Shown one piece after another: positions 8,735 to 15,395 of a stretch of DNA of 64,000 nucleotides. A program made the position numbers and the translations under genes. The stretch is taken from assembly GCF_001905825.1 (NCBI RefSeq), contig NZ_LIVV01000006.1, forward strand, positions 310,001 to 374,000. Reading direction: 5' to 3'. The stretch comes from Streptomyces sp. CB02009. GTDB taxonomy: Bacteria; Actinomycetota; Actinomycetes; Streptomycetales; Streptomycetaceae. A model generated the notes under the pieces. That model searched no databases. It was not told the DNA's origin and saw nothing but the letters and a program-made list of their open reading frames with translations. The stretch's first letter is position 1. Each line of letters opens with the position of its first letter.

Positions 8735-9244
8735 GTGCCGAAGCCGCTCAGTCTCCCCTTCGACCCCATCGCCCGCGCCGACGAACTCTGGCAGAAGCGC
8801 TGGGGCCCGGTCCCCTCGATGGCCGCGATCACCTCGATCATGCGCGCCCACCAGATCCTCCTCGCCGAGGTCGACGCCGTCGTGAAGCCGTACGGGCTGA
8901 CCTTCGCGCGGTACGAGGCCCTGGTGCTGCTGACCTTCTCGAAGGCCGGCGAGCTGCCGATGTCCAAGATCGGCGAGCGGCTGATGGTCCACCCCACCTC
9001 GGTGACGAACACGGTGGACCGGCTCGTGAAGTCCGGTCTGGTCGACAAGCGGCCCAACCCGAACGACGGCCGCGGAACGCTGGCCTCCATCACCGAGAAG
9101 GGCCGCGAGGTGGTCGAGGCGGCCACCCGCGACCTGATGGAGATGGAGTTCGGGCTCGGCGCGTACGACGCGGAGGAGTGCGCCGAGATCTTCGCGATGC
9201 TGCGTCCGCTGCGGGTCGCGGCGGACGACTTCGACGAGAAGTAG
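8735..9244 (+). CDS. MarR family transcriptional regulator
   Basis: A 169-residue winged-helix repressor. The HTH core spans about residues 55-110 (MSKIGERLMVHPTSVTNTVDRLVKSGLVDKRPNPNDGRGTLASITEKG), including the DxR-type wing (NDGRG). N- and C-terminal helices would form the dimer interface. The start is GTG 8735, nine bases after AAGG; no better in-frame start exists between it and the MFS stop at 8703. MarR proteins usually bind small aromatic or lipophilic ligands, but nothing here identifies the ligand or target. As I recall, a similar MarR, small membrane protein and icmA trio is kept in other Streptomyces, suggesting a conserved neighbourhood rather than a transporter-specific regulator. 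Confidence 0.9.
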   Translation: MPKPLSLPFDPIARADELWQKRWGPVPSMAAITSIMRAHQILLAEVDAVVKPYGLTFARYEALVLLTFSKAGELPMSKIGERLMVHPTSVTNTVDRLVKSGLVDKRPNPNDGRGTLASITEKGREVVEAATRDLMEMEFGLGAYDAEECAEIFAMLRPLRVAADDFDEK

Positions 9245-9254
9245 CCGCTCGCGC

Positions 9255-9300
9255 CGCGAGGGCCGACCCGGGCGAGGCGCGAGGGCCGACCCGGGCGAAG
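9255..9300 (+). repeat. 23-bp tandem direct repeat
   Basis: Two adjacent 23-bp copies (CGCGAGGGCCGACCCGGGCG plus three bases) occupy 9255-9277 and 9278-9300 and differ at one base. They fill most of the gap between the MarR gene and the small membrane protein gene. Each copy contains a CCGGG core able to pair with flanking sequence. No function is apparent. Confidence 0.85.
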
Positions 9301-9332
9301 ATCGCCCGGAACGTGCCGTTACGCTCGACGGC

Positions 9333-9665
9333 ATGAAATCCAGCGTGCTGACCCGTTACCGCGTCATGGCGTACATCACCGCCGTCATGCTGCTCGTGCT
9401 GTGCACCTGCATGGTCTTCAAGTACGGGTTCGACATGGGCGAGGACGTGACCTTCGCGGTCTCCCAGGCCCACGGTGTCCTCTACATCATCTACCTCGTC
9501 TTCGCCTTCGACCTGGGCTCCAAGGCCCGCTGGCCGTTCGGGAAGCTGCTCTGGGTCCTGGTCTCGGGCACCATCCCGTTCGCCGCGTTCTTCGTCGAGC
9601 GCAAGGTCGTCGCCGAGACGCTGCCGCTGATCGGCGGCGCGCGGCCGGAGCCGGTCAAGGCCTGA
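9333..9665 (+). CDS. Small DUF3817-type integral membrane protein
   Basis: A 110-residue membrane protein with three predicted helices (about residues 7-28, 37-63 and 70-90: YRVMAYITAVMLLVLCTCMVF, FAVSQAHGVLYIIYLVFAFDL and LLWVLVSGTIPFAAFFVERKV). The helix-loop pattern with His50 in SQAHGVLY and the FERKV-like end of helix three resemble the DUF3817 family of unknown function. ATG 9333 has no convincing Shine-Dalgarno, so a leaderless or coupled start is possible. A strong terminator follows at 9672-9693, so transcription of this gene probably ends before icmA. Confidence 0.85.
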   Translation: MKSSVLTRYRVMAYITAVMLLVLCTCMVFKYGFDMGEDVTFAVSQAHGVLYIIYLVFAFDLGSKARWPFGKLLWVLVSGTIPFAAFFVERKVVAETLPLIGGARPEPVKA

Positions 9666-9671
9666 CACGGA

Positions 9672-9693
9672 CCCCCGCACCGAGGTGCGGGGG
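9672..9693 (+). terminator. Rho-independent terminator after the small membrane protein gene
   Basis: Ten-bp perfect stem (CCCCCGCACC / GGTGCGGGGG) with a two-base GA loop, followed by TTT at 9694-9696. It lies seven bases after the stop at 9665 and upstream of the icmA promoter, separating the two transcripts. Confidence 0.85.
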
Positions 9694-9708
9694 TTTCCCT
9701 TCGACAGG

Positions 9709-9726
9709 TACTAGGACGTCCTAGTA
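9709..9726. promoter_or_regulatory. Perfect 18-bp palindrome in the icmA promoter (putative operator)
   Basis: TACTAGGACGTCCTAGTA is fully self-complementary and ends eleven bases before the icmA ATG at 9737. A -35-like TTCGAC (9700-9705) and a -10-like TAGTAA (9722-9727) flank or overlap it, so a bound protein would block RNA polymerase. With that -10 the transcript would start at or within a few bases of the ATG, matching the absence of a Shine-Dalgarno. The cognate regulator is unknown; the nearby MarR and TetR genes are candidates. Confidence 0.7.
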
Positions 9727-9736
9727 AATTTGGTCC

Positions 9737-11437
9737 ATGGACGCTGACGCCATCGAGGAGGGCCGCCGTCGCTGGCAGGCCCGCTACGACAAGGCCCGCA
9801 AGCGGGACGCCGACTTCACCACCCTCTCGGGCGACGCCGTCGAGCCCGTGTACGGGCCCCGGCCGGGCGACACCTACGAGGGCTTCGAACGCATCGGCTG
9901 GCCCGGCGAGTACCCGTACACCAGAGGCCTCCACGCGACCGGCTACCGCGGCCGGACCTGGACCATCCGCCAGTTCGCCGGCTTCGGGAACGCCGAGCAG
10001 ACCAACGAGCGCTACAAGATGATCCTCGCCGCCGGCGGCGGCGGCCTCTCCGTCGCCTTCGACATGCCCACCCTCATGGGCCGGGACTCCGACGACCCCC
10101 GCGCGCTCGGCGAGGTCGGCCACTGCGGTGTCGCCGTCGACTCCGCCGCCGACATGGAGCTCCTCTTCAAGGACATCCCGCTCGGCGACGTCACCACCTC
10201 GATGACGATCTCCGGCCCCGCCGTGCCCGTCTTCTGCATGTACCTGGTCGCCGCCGAGCGCCAGGGCGTCGACCCGGCCGTGCTCAACGGCACGCTCCAG
10301 ACCGACATCTTCAAGGAGTACATCGCGCAGAAGGAGTGGCTCTTCCAGCCCGAGCCCCATCTGCGGCTCATCGGCGACCTGATGGAGCACTGCGCGCGGG
10401 CCATCCCCGCGTACAAGCCGCTCTCCGTCTCCGGCTACCACATCCGCGAGGCCGGGGCGACGGCCGCGCAGGAGCTCGCGTACACCCTCGCCGACGGCTT
10501 CGGCTACGTCGAGCTCGGCCTCAGCCGCGGCCTCGACGTGGACGTGTTCGCCCCCGGCCTGTCCTTCTTCTTCGACGCCCACCTCGACTTCTTCGAGGAG
10601 ATCGCCAAGTTCCGCGCCGCCCGCCGGATCTGGGCGCGCTGGATGAAGGAGGTGTACGGCGCCCGGACCGACAAGGCCCAGTGGCTCCGCTTCCACACCC
10701 AGACCGCCGGTGTCTCGCTCACCGCCCAGCAGCCCTACAACAACGTCGTACGGACCGCCGTGGAGGCCCTCTCCGCCGTCCTCGGCGGCACCAACTCCCT
10801 CCACACCAACGCCCTCGACGAGACCCTCGCGCTCCCCAGCGAGCAGGCCGCCGAGATCGCGCTCCGCACCCAGCAGGTGCTGATGGAGGAGACCGGCGTC
10901 GCCAACGTCGCCGACCCGCTGGGCGGCTCCTGGTACGTCGAGCAGCTCACCGACCGCATCGAGGCCGACGCCGAGAAGATCTTCGACCAGATCAAGGAGC
11001 GCGGCCTCCGCGCCCACCCGGACGGGCAGCACCCGATCGGGCCGATCACCTCCGGCATCCTCCGCGGCATCGAGGACGGCTGGTTCACCGGCCGGATCGC
11101 CGAGTCGGCCTTCCAGTACCAGCGCTCCCTGGAGAAGGGCGCCAAGCGGGTCGTCGGCGTCAACGTCCACCACGGCTCCGTCACCGGCGACCTGGAGATC
11201 CTCCGGGTCAGCCACGAGGTCGAGTGGGAGCAGGTCCGGGTCCTCGGCGAGCGCAAGGAGCGCCGCGACGACGCCCGGGTCCGCGCCTCGATCGACGCCC
11301 TGCTGGCGGCCGCCCGGGACGGCTCGAACATGATCGCCCCGATGCTGGACGCCGTCCGCGCGGAGGCCACCCTCGGCGAGATCTGCGACGCGCTGCGGGA
11401 CGAGTGGGGCGTCTACACGGAGCCCCCGGGCTTCTGA
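9737..11437 (+). CDS. icmA: Isobutyryl-CoA mutase large subunit IcmA
   Basis: The substrate-binding subunit of coenzyme B12-dependent isobutyryl-CoA mutase, which interconverts isobutyryl-CoA and n-butyryl-CoA and links valine breakdown to butyrate units for fatty acid and polyketide synthesis. It is 566 residues, the length of the characterised Streptomyces IcmA. The TIM-barrel substrate domain is present but the C-terminal cobalamin domain is absent, so it needs a separate small subunit (IcmB), which is not in this window. Two positions that separate ICM from methylmalonyl-CoA mutase carry the ICM residues: Phe80 (WTIRQF, Tyr in MCM) and Gln198 (EYIAQKEW, Arg in MCM). It appears to be transcribed alone, from a promoter carrying an 18-bp palindrome, with no Shine-Dalgarno. 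A related acyl-CoA mutase is the only real alternative. Confidence 0.94.
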   Translation: MDADAIEEGRRRWQARYDKARKRDADFTTLSGDAVEPVYGPRPGDTYEGFERIGWPGEYPYTRGLHATGYRGRTWTIRQFAGFGNAEQTNERYKMILAAGGGGLSVAFDMPTLMGRDSDDPRALGEVGHCGVAVDSAADMELLFKDIPLGDVTTSMTISGPAVPVFCMYLVAAERQGVDPAVLNGTLQTDIFKEYIAQKEWLFQPEPHLRLIGDLMEHCARAIPAYKPLSVSGYHIREAGATAAQELAYTLADGFGYVELGLSRGLDVDVFAPGLSFFFDAHLDFFEEIAKFRAARRIWARWMKEVYGARTDKAQWLRFHTQTAGVSLTAQQPYNNVVRTAVEALSAVLGGTNSLHTNALDETLALPSEQAAEIALRTQQVLMEETGVANVADPLGGSWYVEQLTDRIEADAEKIFDQIKERGLRAHPDGQHPIGPITSGILRGIEDGWFTGRIAESAFQYQRSLEKGAKRVVGVNVHHGSVTGDLEILRVSHEVEWEQVRVLGERKERRDDARVRASIDALLAAARDGSNMIAPMLDAVRAEATLGEICDALRDEWGVYTEPPGF

Positions 11438-11478
11438 CCCCTGCCCGGCCCCCGCCCCGTACCGCCCCGTACGGGTCC

Positions 11479-12108
11479 TCAGCCGGCCGCGGCCGCCGCT
11501 CCCAGGCCGCCCACCAGGAGCGCCGACAGCCGTGCCACCCACGGCCCGTCGACCGGCTCCGCGCTCACCAGGGCGCGGTGCACCACGGCGCCCGCGATCA
11601 CGTCGAAGATCAGGTCGTCGGTGGCGTCCACCGCGACCGGGTCCCGGTCCGCCGGGAGTTCACCGCGCCGCTGCGCCCGCATCCGGCCCTCCAGGACGAG
11701 CCGCTTCTGCCGGTCGACGATCGAGGCCCGTATGCGCTCGCGCAGCGGCTCGTCGCGGGTGGACTCGGCCACCACCGCCATCAGGGCCGTCTTGGTCTCG
11801 GGGCGTTCGAGGAGGGCGGCGAACTGGAGGACGACGTTCTCGATGTCGGCCTGGAGGGAACCCAGGTCGGGCAGTTCGAGTTCGTCGAAGAGGACGGCGA
11901 CGGCGTCGACGACGAGTTCGCTCTTGTTGGCCCACCGCCGGTACAGGGTGGTCTTGGCGACCCCGGCCCGGCCCGCCACGTCCCCCATCGTGAGCTTGGA
12001 CCAACCCAGCTCGACCAGGGCCGCCCGGGTCGCTTCCAGGATGGCCGTGTCGGCCTCGGTGGAGCGGGGGCGTCCGGTACGGCTGATGCGGTTGGTGCGG
12101 CTACACAT
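11479..12108 (-). CDS. TetR/AcrR family transcriptional regulator
   Basis: A 209-residue TetR-type repressor. The HTH lies at about residues 18-65 (STEADTAILEATRAALVELGW...TMGDVAGRAGVAKTTLYRRWANKSELV), with the typical TTLYRRW recognition helix. The C-terminal domain resembles TetR_C families of unknown ligand. I start it at ATG 12108 (MCSRTNRIS). No Shine-Dalgarno precedes it, so leaderless translation is likely. Longer upstream open sequence in this frame has atypical composition and is discounted. It converges with icmA, with 41 bases between the stops. A dyad at 12219-12235 in front of it has the size of a TetR operator and probably serves autoregulation. Confidence 0.88.
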   Translation of the reverse strand: MCSRTNRISRTGRPRSTEADTAILEATRAALVELGWSKLTMGDVAGRAGVAKTTLYRRWANKSELVVDAVAVLFDELELPDLGSLQADIENVVLQFAALLERPETKTALMAVVAESTRDEPLRERIRASIVDRQKRLVLEGRMRAQRRGELPADRDPVAVDATDDLIFDVIAGAVVHRALVSAEPVDGPWVARLSALLVGGLGAAAAAG

Positions 12109-12218
12109 GGAGGTCGACCATACCCGCCGGTAGGTACGGCGCCAGAGGGCCGGCGTGTGAGGCAGTTCACCGTGCGGATCCGGCCCGCGCCCTCCCCTCG
12201 GATCACCCGGGAGAGTTA

Positions 12219-12235
12219 CGCTACGACCTGTAGCG
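12219..12235. promoter_or_regulatory. Dyad CGCTAC-N5-GTAGCG, putative TetR operator
   Basis: Perfect six-base half-sites separated by five bases, about 110 bp upstream of the TetR start. Its size and symmetry fit a TetR-family operator. Its position lets it control the TetR gene, the thioredoxin-TPR gene, or both. Confidence 0.55.
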
Positions 12236-12266
12236 AAAGGCATTGAGCGGCCTGAGCGACAACCAA

Positions 12267-12316
12267 GCACCGGGTGGGGACCCGGTGCGAGCGGGCACCG
12301 GATGGGGATCCGGTGC
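12267..12316 (+). repeat. Two tandem hairpins with compensatory changes
   Basis: The first hairpin has arms GCACCGGGT and ACCCGGTGC around a GGGG loop (12267-12288). The second has arms GCACCGGAT and ATCCGGTGC around the same GGGG loop (12295-12316). The copies differ at one base in each arm, and the G-to-A change is matched by C-to-T in the partner arm, so pairing is kept. Both are followed by GAGCG or GAAGCG. This suggests the folded form matters in the 5' leader of the downstream gene. Confidence 0.7.
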
Positions 12317-12433
12317 GAAGCGAAGACGAAGAACCGTGTCGCCCCACGTCTCGCACACCGGCGGGAGACGTGCGGACGGCACGGTTCAGCCATGACTTAC
12401 CGGTTACGCGCGCGGAAGGGGGAGGATGTACGT

Positions 12434-13411
12434 ATGCAGCCCCGAAACATGTCCATGAGCGGCGTCGTCGACCTCGCCGCTGTGAAGGCGGCCGGAGAGG
12501 CCAAGGCGAAGGCGGAGCAGACGCGCGCCGCCACCGCCCGGCAGGGAGGCCCCGCCGCCGTGCCCCCGTCCGCCCTGGTGATCGACGTCGACGAGGCGGG
12601 CTTCGAGCGCGACGTGCTCCAGCGTTCCGCCGAGGTCCCGGTCGTCCTCGACTTCTGGGCCGAGTGGTGCGAGCCCTGCAAGCAGCTGAGCCCGCTCCTG
12701 GATCGGCTCGCCGTCGAGTACAACGGCCGCTTCCTGCTCGCGAAGATCGACGTCGACGCCAACCAGATGCTGATGCAGCAGTTCGGCATCCAGGGAATTC
12801 CGGCCGTTTTCGCGGTGGTCGCCGGTCAGGCGCTGCCGCTCTTCCAGGGCGCCGTGCCCGAGGCCCAGATCCGCGAGACCCTCGACCAGCTGATCCAGAT
12901 CGGCGAGGAGCGCTTCGGTCTGACCGGCATCGTCGTCGACGCGAACGGCGAGGGCCCCGACGGCGGTACGGCCGCGGCCGCGCAGCCCGTCGGCCCCTAT
13001 GGCGCGCTCCTCGAAGCGGCCATGTCCGCGCTCGACGCGGGTGATCTGGCCGGTGCCGTCCAGGCGTACAAGAACGTGCTCGCCGACGACCCGGCGCACC
13101 CGGAGGCCAAGCTCGGTCTGGCCCAGGCCGAACTCCTCGCCCGGGTGCAGGACCTCGACCCGGCCGCGGTCCGCAAGGCCGCCGCCGACGGTCCGGCCGA
13201 TGTGACCGCGCAGATCGCCGCCGCCGACCTCGATCTGGTGGGCGGTCATGTGCAGGACGCCTTCGGGCGTCTCGTCGAGACCGTGCGCCGCACGGCCGGC
13301 GAAGACCGGGACGCGGCGCGGCTGCGGCTCCTGGAGCTCTTCGAGGTGATCGGCGTCGACGACCCGCGGGTCACGGCGGCCCGGCAGGCCCTGGCGCGGG
13401 TGCTGTTCTAG
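12434..13411 (+). CDS. Thioredoxin-TPR co-chaperone of the YbbN/CnoX type
   Basis: A 325-residue cytoplasmic protein with a thioredoxin domain at about residues 48-160 and a helical TPR region from about 185 to the end. The active-site motif is WCEPC with both cysteines present (Cys79 and Cys82), so redox activity is plausible; some family members have lost one. In Escherichia coli, CnoX/YbbN protects proteins from oxidation and passes clients to chaperones, and a similar role is inferred here. ATG 12434 follows GGGGGAGGA with suitable spacing. Longer open sequence upstream contains the hairpin pair and is not taken as coding. A large hairpin after the stop may end transcription. The first 45 residues are Ala/Lys-rich and probably flexible. 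Confidence 0.9.
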   Translation: MQPRNMSMSGVVDLAAVKAAGEAKAKAEQTRAATARQGGPAAVPPSALVIDVDEAGFERDVLQRSAEVPVVLDFWAEWCEPCKQLSPLLDRLAVEYNGRFLLAKIDVDANQMLMQQFGIQGIPAVFAVVAGQALPLFQGAVPEAQIRETLDQLIQIGEERFGLTGIVVDANGEGPDGGTAAAAQPVGPYGALLEAAMSALDAGDLAGAVQAYKNVLADDPAHPEAKLGLAQAELLARVQDLDPAAVRKAAADGPADVTAQIAAADLDLVGGHVQDAFGRLVETVRRTAGEDRDAARLRLLELFEVIGVDDPRVTAARQALARVLF

Positions 13412-13462
13412 TCCGTTCGGTGCGCCCGATCGTCCGACGATTTGGCAGCAGGGTGACAAAAG

Positions 13463-13500
13463 GCGGCCGCGCTTTACCAAAACTTGGTAATCGCGGCCGC
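13463..13500. terminator. Nested hairpin after the thioredoxin-TPR gene
   Basis: The outer arms GCGGCCGCG and CGCGGCCGC enclose a second perfect dyad, TTACCAA-AAC-TTGGTAA. The total stem is about 16 bp with short internal bulges. There is no T-tract, which is common for Streptomyces terminators. The inner TTACCAA dyad is AT-rich and could alternatively be a protein site. Confidence 0.6.
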
Positions 13501-13630
13501 TGTTACTTGCAGTAAATCGAACCTGTGGTTCTGTCCGTATTCTTCCGGCAATCTGCCGACATTCCTCACCACGTGAACGCACCCTCCGTGCCCATTCGGT
13601 CCCGTCCCGCCATGGCGTGGTTATCCACCC

Positions 13631-13646
13631 GTTACTAGCCAGTAAC
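13631..13646. promoter_or_regulatory. Dyad GTTACT-N4-AGTAAC upstream of the DUF6230 operon
   Basis: A perfect six-base dyad with an AGCC spacer. A related, less perfect element (GTTACTTGCAGTAA) sits about 120 bases upstream at 13502-13515. Two similar AT-containing dyads in a GC-rich gap suggest binding sites for a dimeric regulator of the following operon. Confidence 0.5.
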
Positions 13647-14000
13647 GAACCCCCTTGTGCGGGGGCCCGGAATGGACCACGATCGGCGACGCTCGGTCCG
13701 AACCGCACCACCCCGGCAACCACCCGGGACGCGGCGAGGGTCCCCACCGGGTGGACCGGTGTTCCGGCACCGGTCGTGGACAGGGGGGTTCCCGCTCTCA
13801 CCGAACGGGGCCTGTCCAATCAGGTCGCGCTCCAAGGCGCGGCCCATGGTTGTCGCTCGGGGGTGATCGCCGGTGATTCGGACGCGCAACGCGCCGCCTG
13901 ACGCCTCGGCGCTCTCCTTCCCGAGGACGTAGCTCTTCTCCCATCCCAGGACGGGCCCCGCGCCCTTCCGGAGATGTACGTCCGAGAAGGAGGAATTCTC

Positions 14001-14684
14001 ATGAAGTCCCAGGTTCGTGGCGGGACCAGATGGAAGCGGTTCGCCGTCGTCATGGTCCCGAGTGTGGCCGCGACGGCCGCGATCGGTGTCGGCCTGGCCC
14101 AGGGCGCGCTGGCCGCGTCCTTCAGCATCTCCGGCCAGGAATTCAAGGTTAAGGCGAACAGCCTCGTCGGCACGAACTTCGTGCAGTACGGCAGCGTCGA
14201 CGCCGGCAAGGACCTCGAGGGCAAGGACTTCGCCGCCCCGGTGGCGGTGTCCGGCTTCTCCGAGGCCTGGATCACGAACATGTGCCAGTCGGTCGTGACG
14301 CCGAAGGTGCCGTTCATCGGTGACGTCACCCTCCGTCTGGAGGCGGGCACCGCCGCCGCCAAGTCCGGCAAGACCGAGGACAAGGTCTACGCGAAGGGCA
14401 TCTACCTCGATGTCTCCGAGCTCAAGGCCGACGCCGAGTTCACCAACATCGACATCGGCGTCGCGGCCGGCCAGCTCAACGCGGGCCCCGACGGCAAGCC
14501 GGTTCCGGGCAAGCCGGGCATCCAGCCCAACACCAAGGCCAACCCGTACGGCTTCGGCCAGCGTGCCGAGCAGGCGACGCTGAACAACGTGGAGCAGAAG
14601 GCGTGGGCCACCACGGCCGGCACCTTCAAGCTCCCCGACCTTCACCTGTCCCTGAGCCGGGGCACGTCGCAGGAGTGCTACTAG
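14001..14684 (+). CDS. DUF6230 family exported protein
   Basis: A 227-residue protein with an N-terminal signal or anchor segment (residues about 13-36, VVMVPSVAATAAIGVGLAQGALA) followed by a beta-rich domain. It matches the actinobacterial DUF6230 family, whose function is unknown; some database entries label relatives cholesterol esterase, but no Ser-hydrolase motif is visible. It has a Cys near residue 95 and a C-terminal Cys-Tyr. ATG 14001 follows AAGGAGGAATT, an excellent ribosome site. It leads a three-gene group with the DUF6114 membrane protein and a Thr/Pro-rich exported protein, which points to a shared envelope role. Two dyads upstream may control it. Confidence 0.8.
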   Translation: MKSQVRGGTRWKRFAVVMVPSVAATAAIGVGLAQGALAASFSISGQEFKVKANSLVGTNFVQYGSVDAGKDLEGKDFAAPVAVSGFSEAWITNMCQSVVTPKVPFIGDVTLRLEAGTAAAKSGKTEDKVYAKGIYLDVSELKADAEFTNIDIGVAAGQLNAGPDGKPVPGKPGIQPNTKANPYGFGQRAEQATLNNVEQKAWATTAGTFKLPDLHLSLSRGTSQECY

Positions 14685-14801
14685 GACTGACCGGTCCATG
14701 AGGACCAGGTCGTCCTGAGGGTGGGGCCGCCCCGTGCGGTCCCACCCGCCAGGCACCCTCTCTTCAACTTCTCAGCAACACCGCTTCCAGGGAGCTGTTC
14801 C

Positions 14802-15395
14802 ATGAGCGCCGAGATCCCCGCCTCCCGCGAAGTCCCCAAGAAGGAGAACCGGTTCAAGGTCTGGCGGCAGACCCGGCCCTTCTGGGCGGGACTGTTCACC
14901 ATGATCGGCGGCGTGCCGATCGCCTACCTTCCGTACGGGGACATGCGGCTCGGCAATGTCACCCTCGCCATGCAGACGACCGCCGGAGCCGGCGCGCTGA
15001 TCATCGGCGTCCTGCTCATCACGCTCGGTCTGACGATGTGGTTCCAGCCCATCGTCCGGGTGTTCGCGGGTGTCGCGACGATCGTCCTGGCGCTCGTCTC
15101 CATCCCGGTCTCGAACTTCGGCGGCCTGGTCGTCGGCTATCTGTTCGCGGTCATCGGCGGCGGCATGTCCGCCGCGTGGGCGCCCGCCCCACCGGCCGAG
15201 GAGAACGACGAGGCAGAGGCCGACGCAGAGCACGACGGCCGGCCGGAGGCCTCCGAAGAGGCCGCGCCCGTCCCCGCCCTCGACCCCGAGACCGAGGCCA
15301 TGGTGGCGGCCGTATTCCCGGAGCAGCGCGAGGGCACGCAGCCGCTGACCGACACGACGATCGACGCCAAGGGCGGGAGGAACAGTGCGGGGTGA
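14802..15395 (+). CDS. DUF6114 family membrane protein
   Basis: A 197-residue protein with about four predicted membrane helices between residues 25 and 125 (FWAGLFTMIGGVPIAYLPY, TTAGAGALIIGVLLITLGLTMWF, VRVFAGVATIVLALVSIPVSN, LVVGYLFAVIGGGMSAAW). An acidic, cytoplasmic-looking tail of about 65 residues follows. The family has no assigned function and is typically next to DUF6230. ATG 14802 follows CAGGGAGC, and the stop overlaps the start of the next gene by eleven bases, so the two are translationally coupled. The acidic tail could be a docking segment for a cytoplasmic partner, but that is only a suggestion. Confidence 0.8.
   Translation: MSAEIPASREVPKKENRFKVWRQTRPFWAGLFTMIGGVPIAYLPYGDMRLGNVTLAMQTTAGAGALIIGVLLITLGLTMWFQPIVRVFAGVATIVLALVSIPVSNFGGLVVGYLFAVIGGGMSAAWAPAPPAEENDEAEADAEHDGRPEASEEAAPVPALDPETEAMVAAVFPEQREGTQPLTDTTIDAKGGRNSAG

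Larger units (their letters stand above)
12109..12433. other. 325-bp divergent intergenic region with dyad and tandem hairpins
   Basis: This gap separates the minus-strand TetR gene from the plus-strand thioredoxin-TPR gene and must hold both promoters. It contains a 17-bp dyad (12219-12235), two tandem hairpins with paired base changes (12267-12288 and 12295-12316), and the ribosome binding site GGGGGAGGA just before 12434. No credible coding frame lies in it. Confidence 0.75.
13412..14000. other. 589-bp intergenic region rich in inverted repeats
   Basis: No credible gene is seen here; short open frames on both strands lack start signals and family features. It holds a nested hairpin (13463-13500), two related TTACT-type dyads (about 13502-13515 and 13631-13646), a hairpin with arms GACCGGTG/CACCGGTC (13754-13775), and the ribosome binding site AAGGAGGAA just before the DUF6230 gene. 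It probably ends the upstream transcript and carries the promoter of the envelope operon. Confidence 0.7.

Noticed and set aside
6796-9126. Upstream continuation of the ArsR-type frame on the minus strand
   Set aside because: The part above 6795 is antisense to the MFS and MarR genes. The regulator has a good GTG start with ribosome site at 6795 and ordinary length from there.
13649-13901. Short plus-strand open frames in the gap before the DUF6230 gene
   Set aside because: They lack ribosome sites and overlap one another in different frames, and the translations are Arg/Pro/Gly-rich with no similarity that I recognise.
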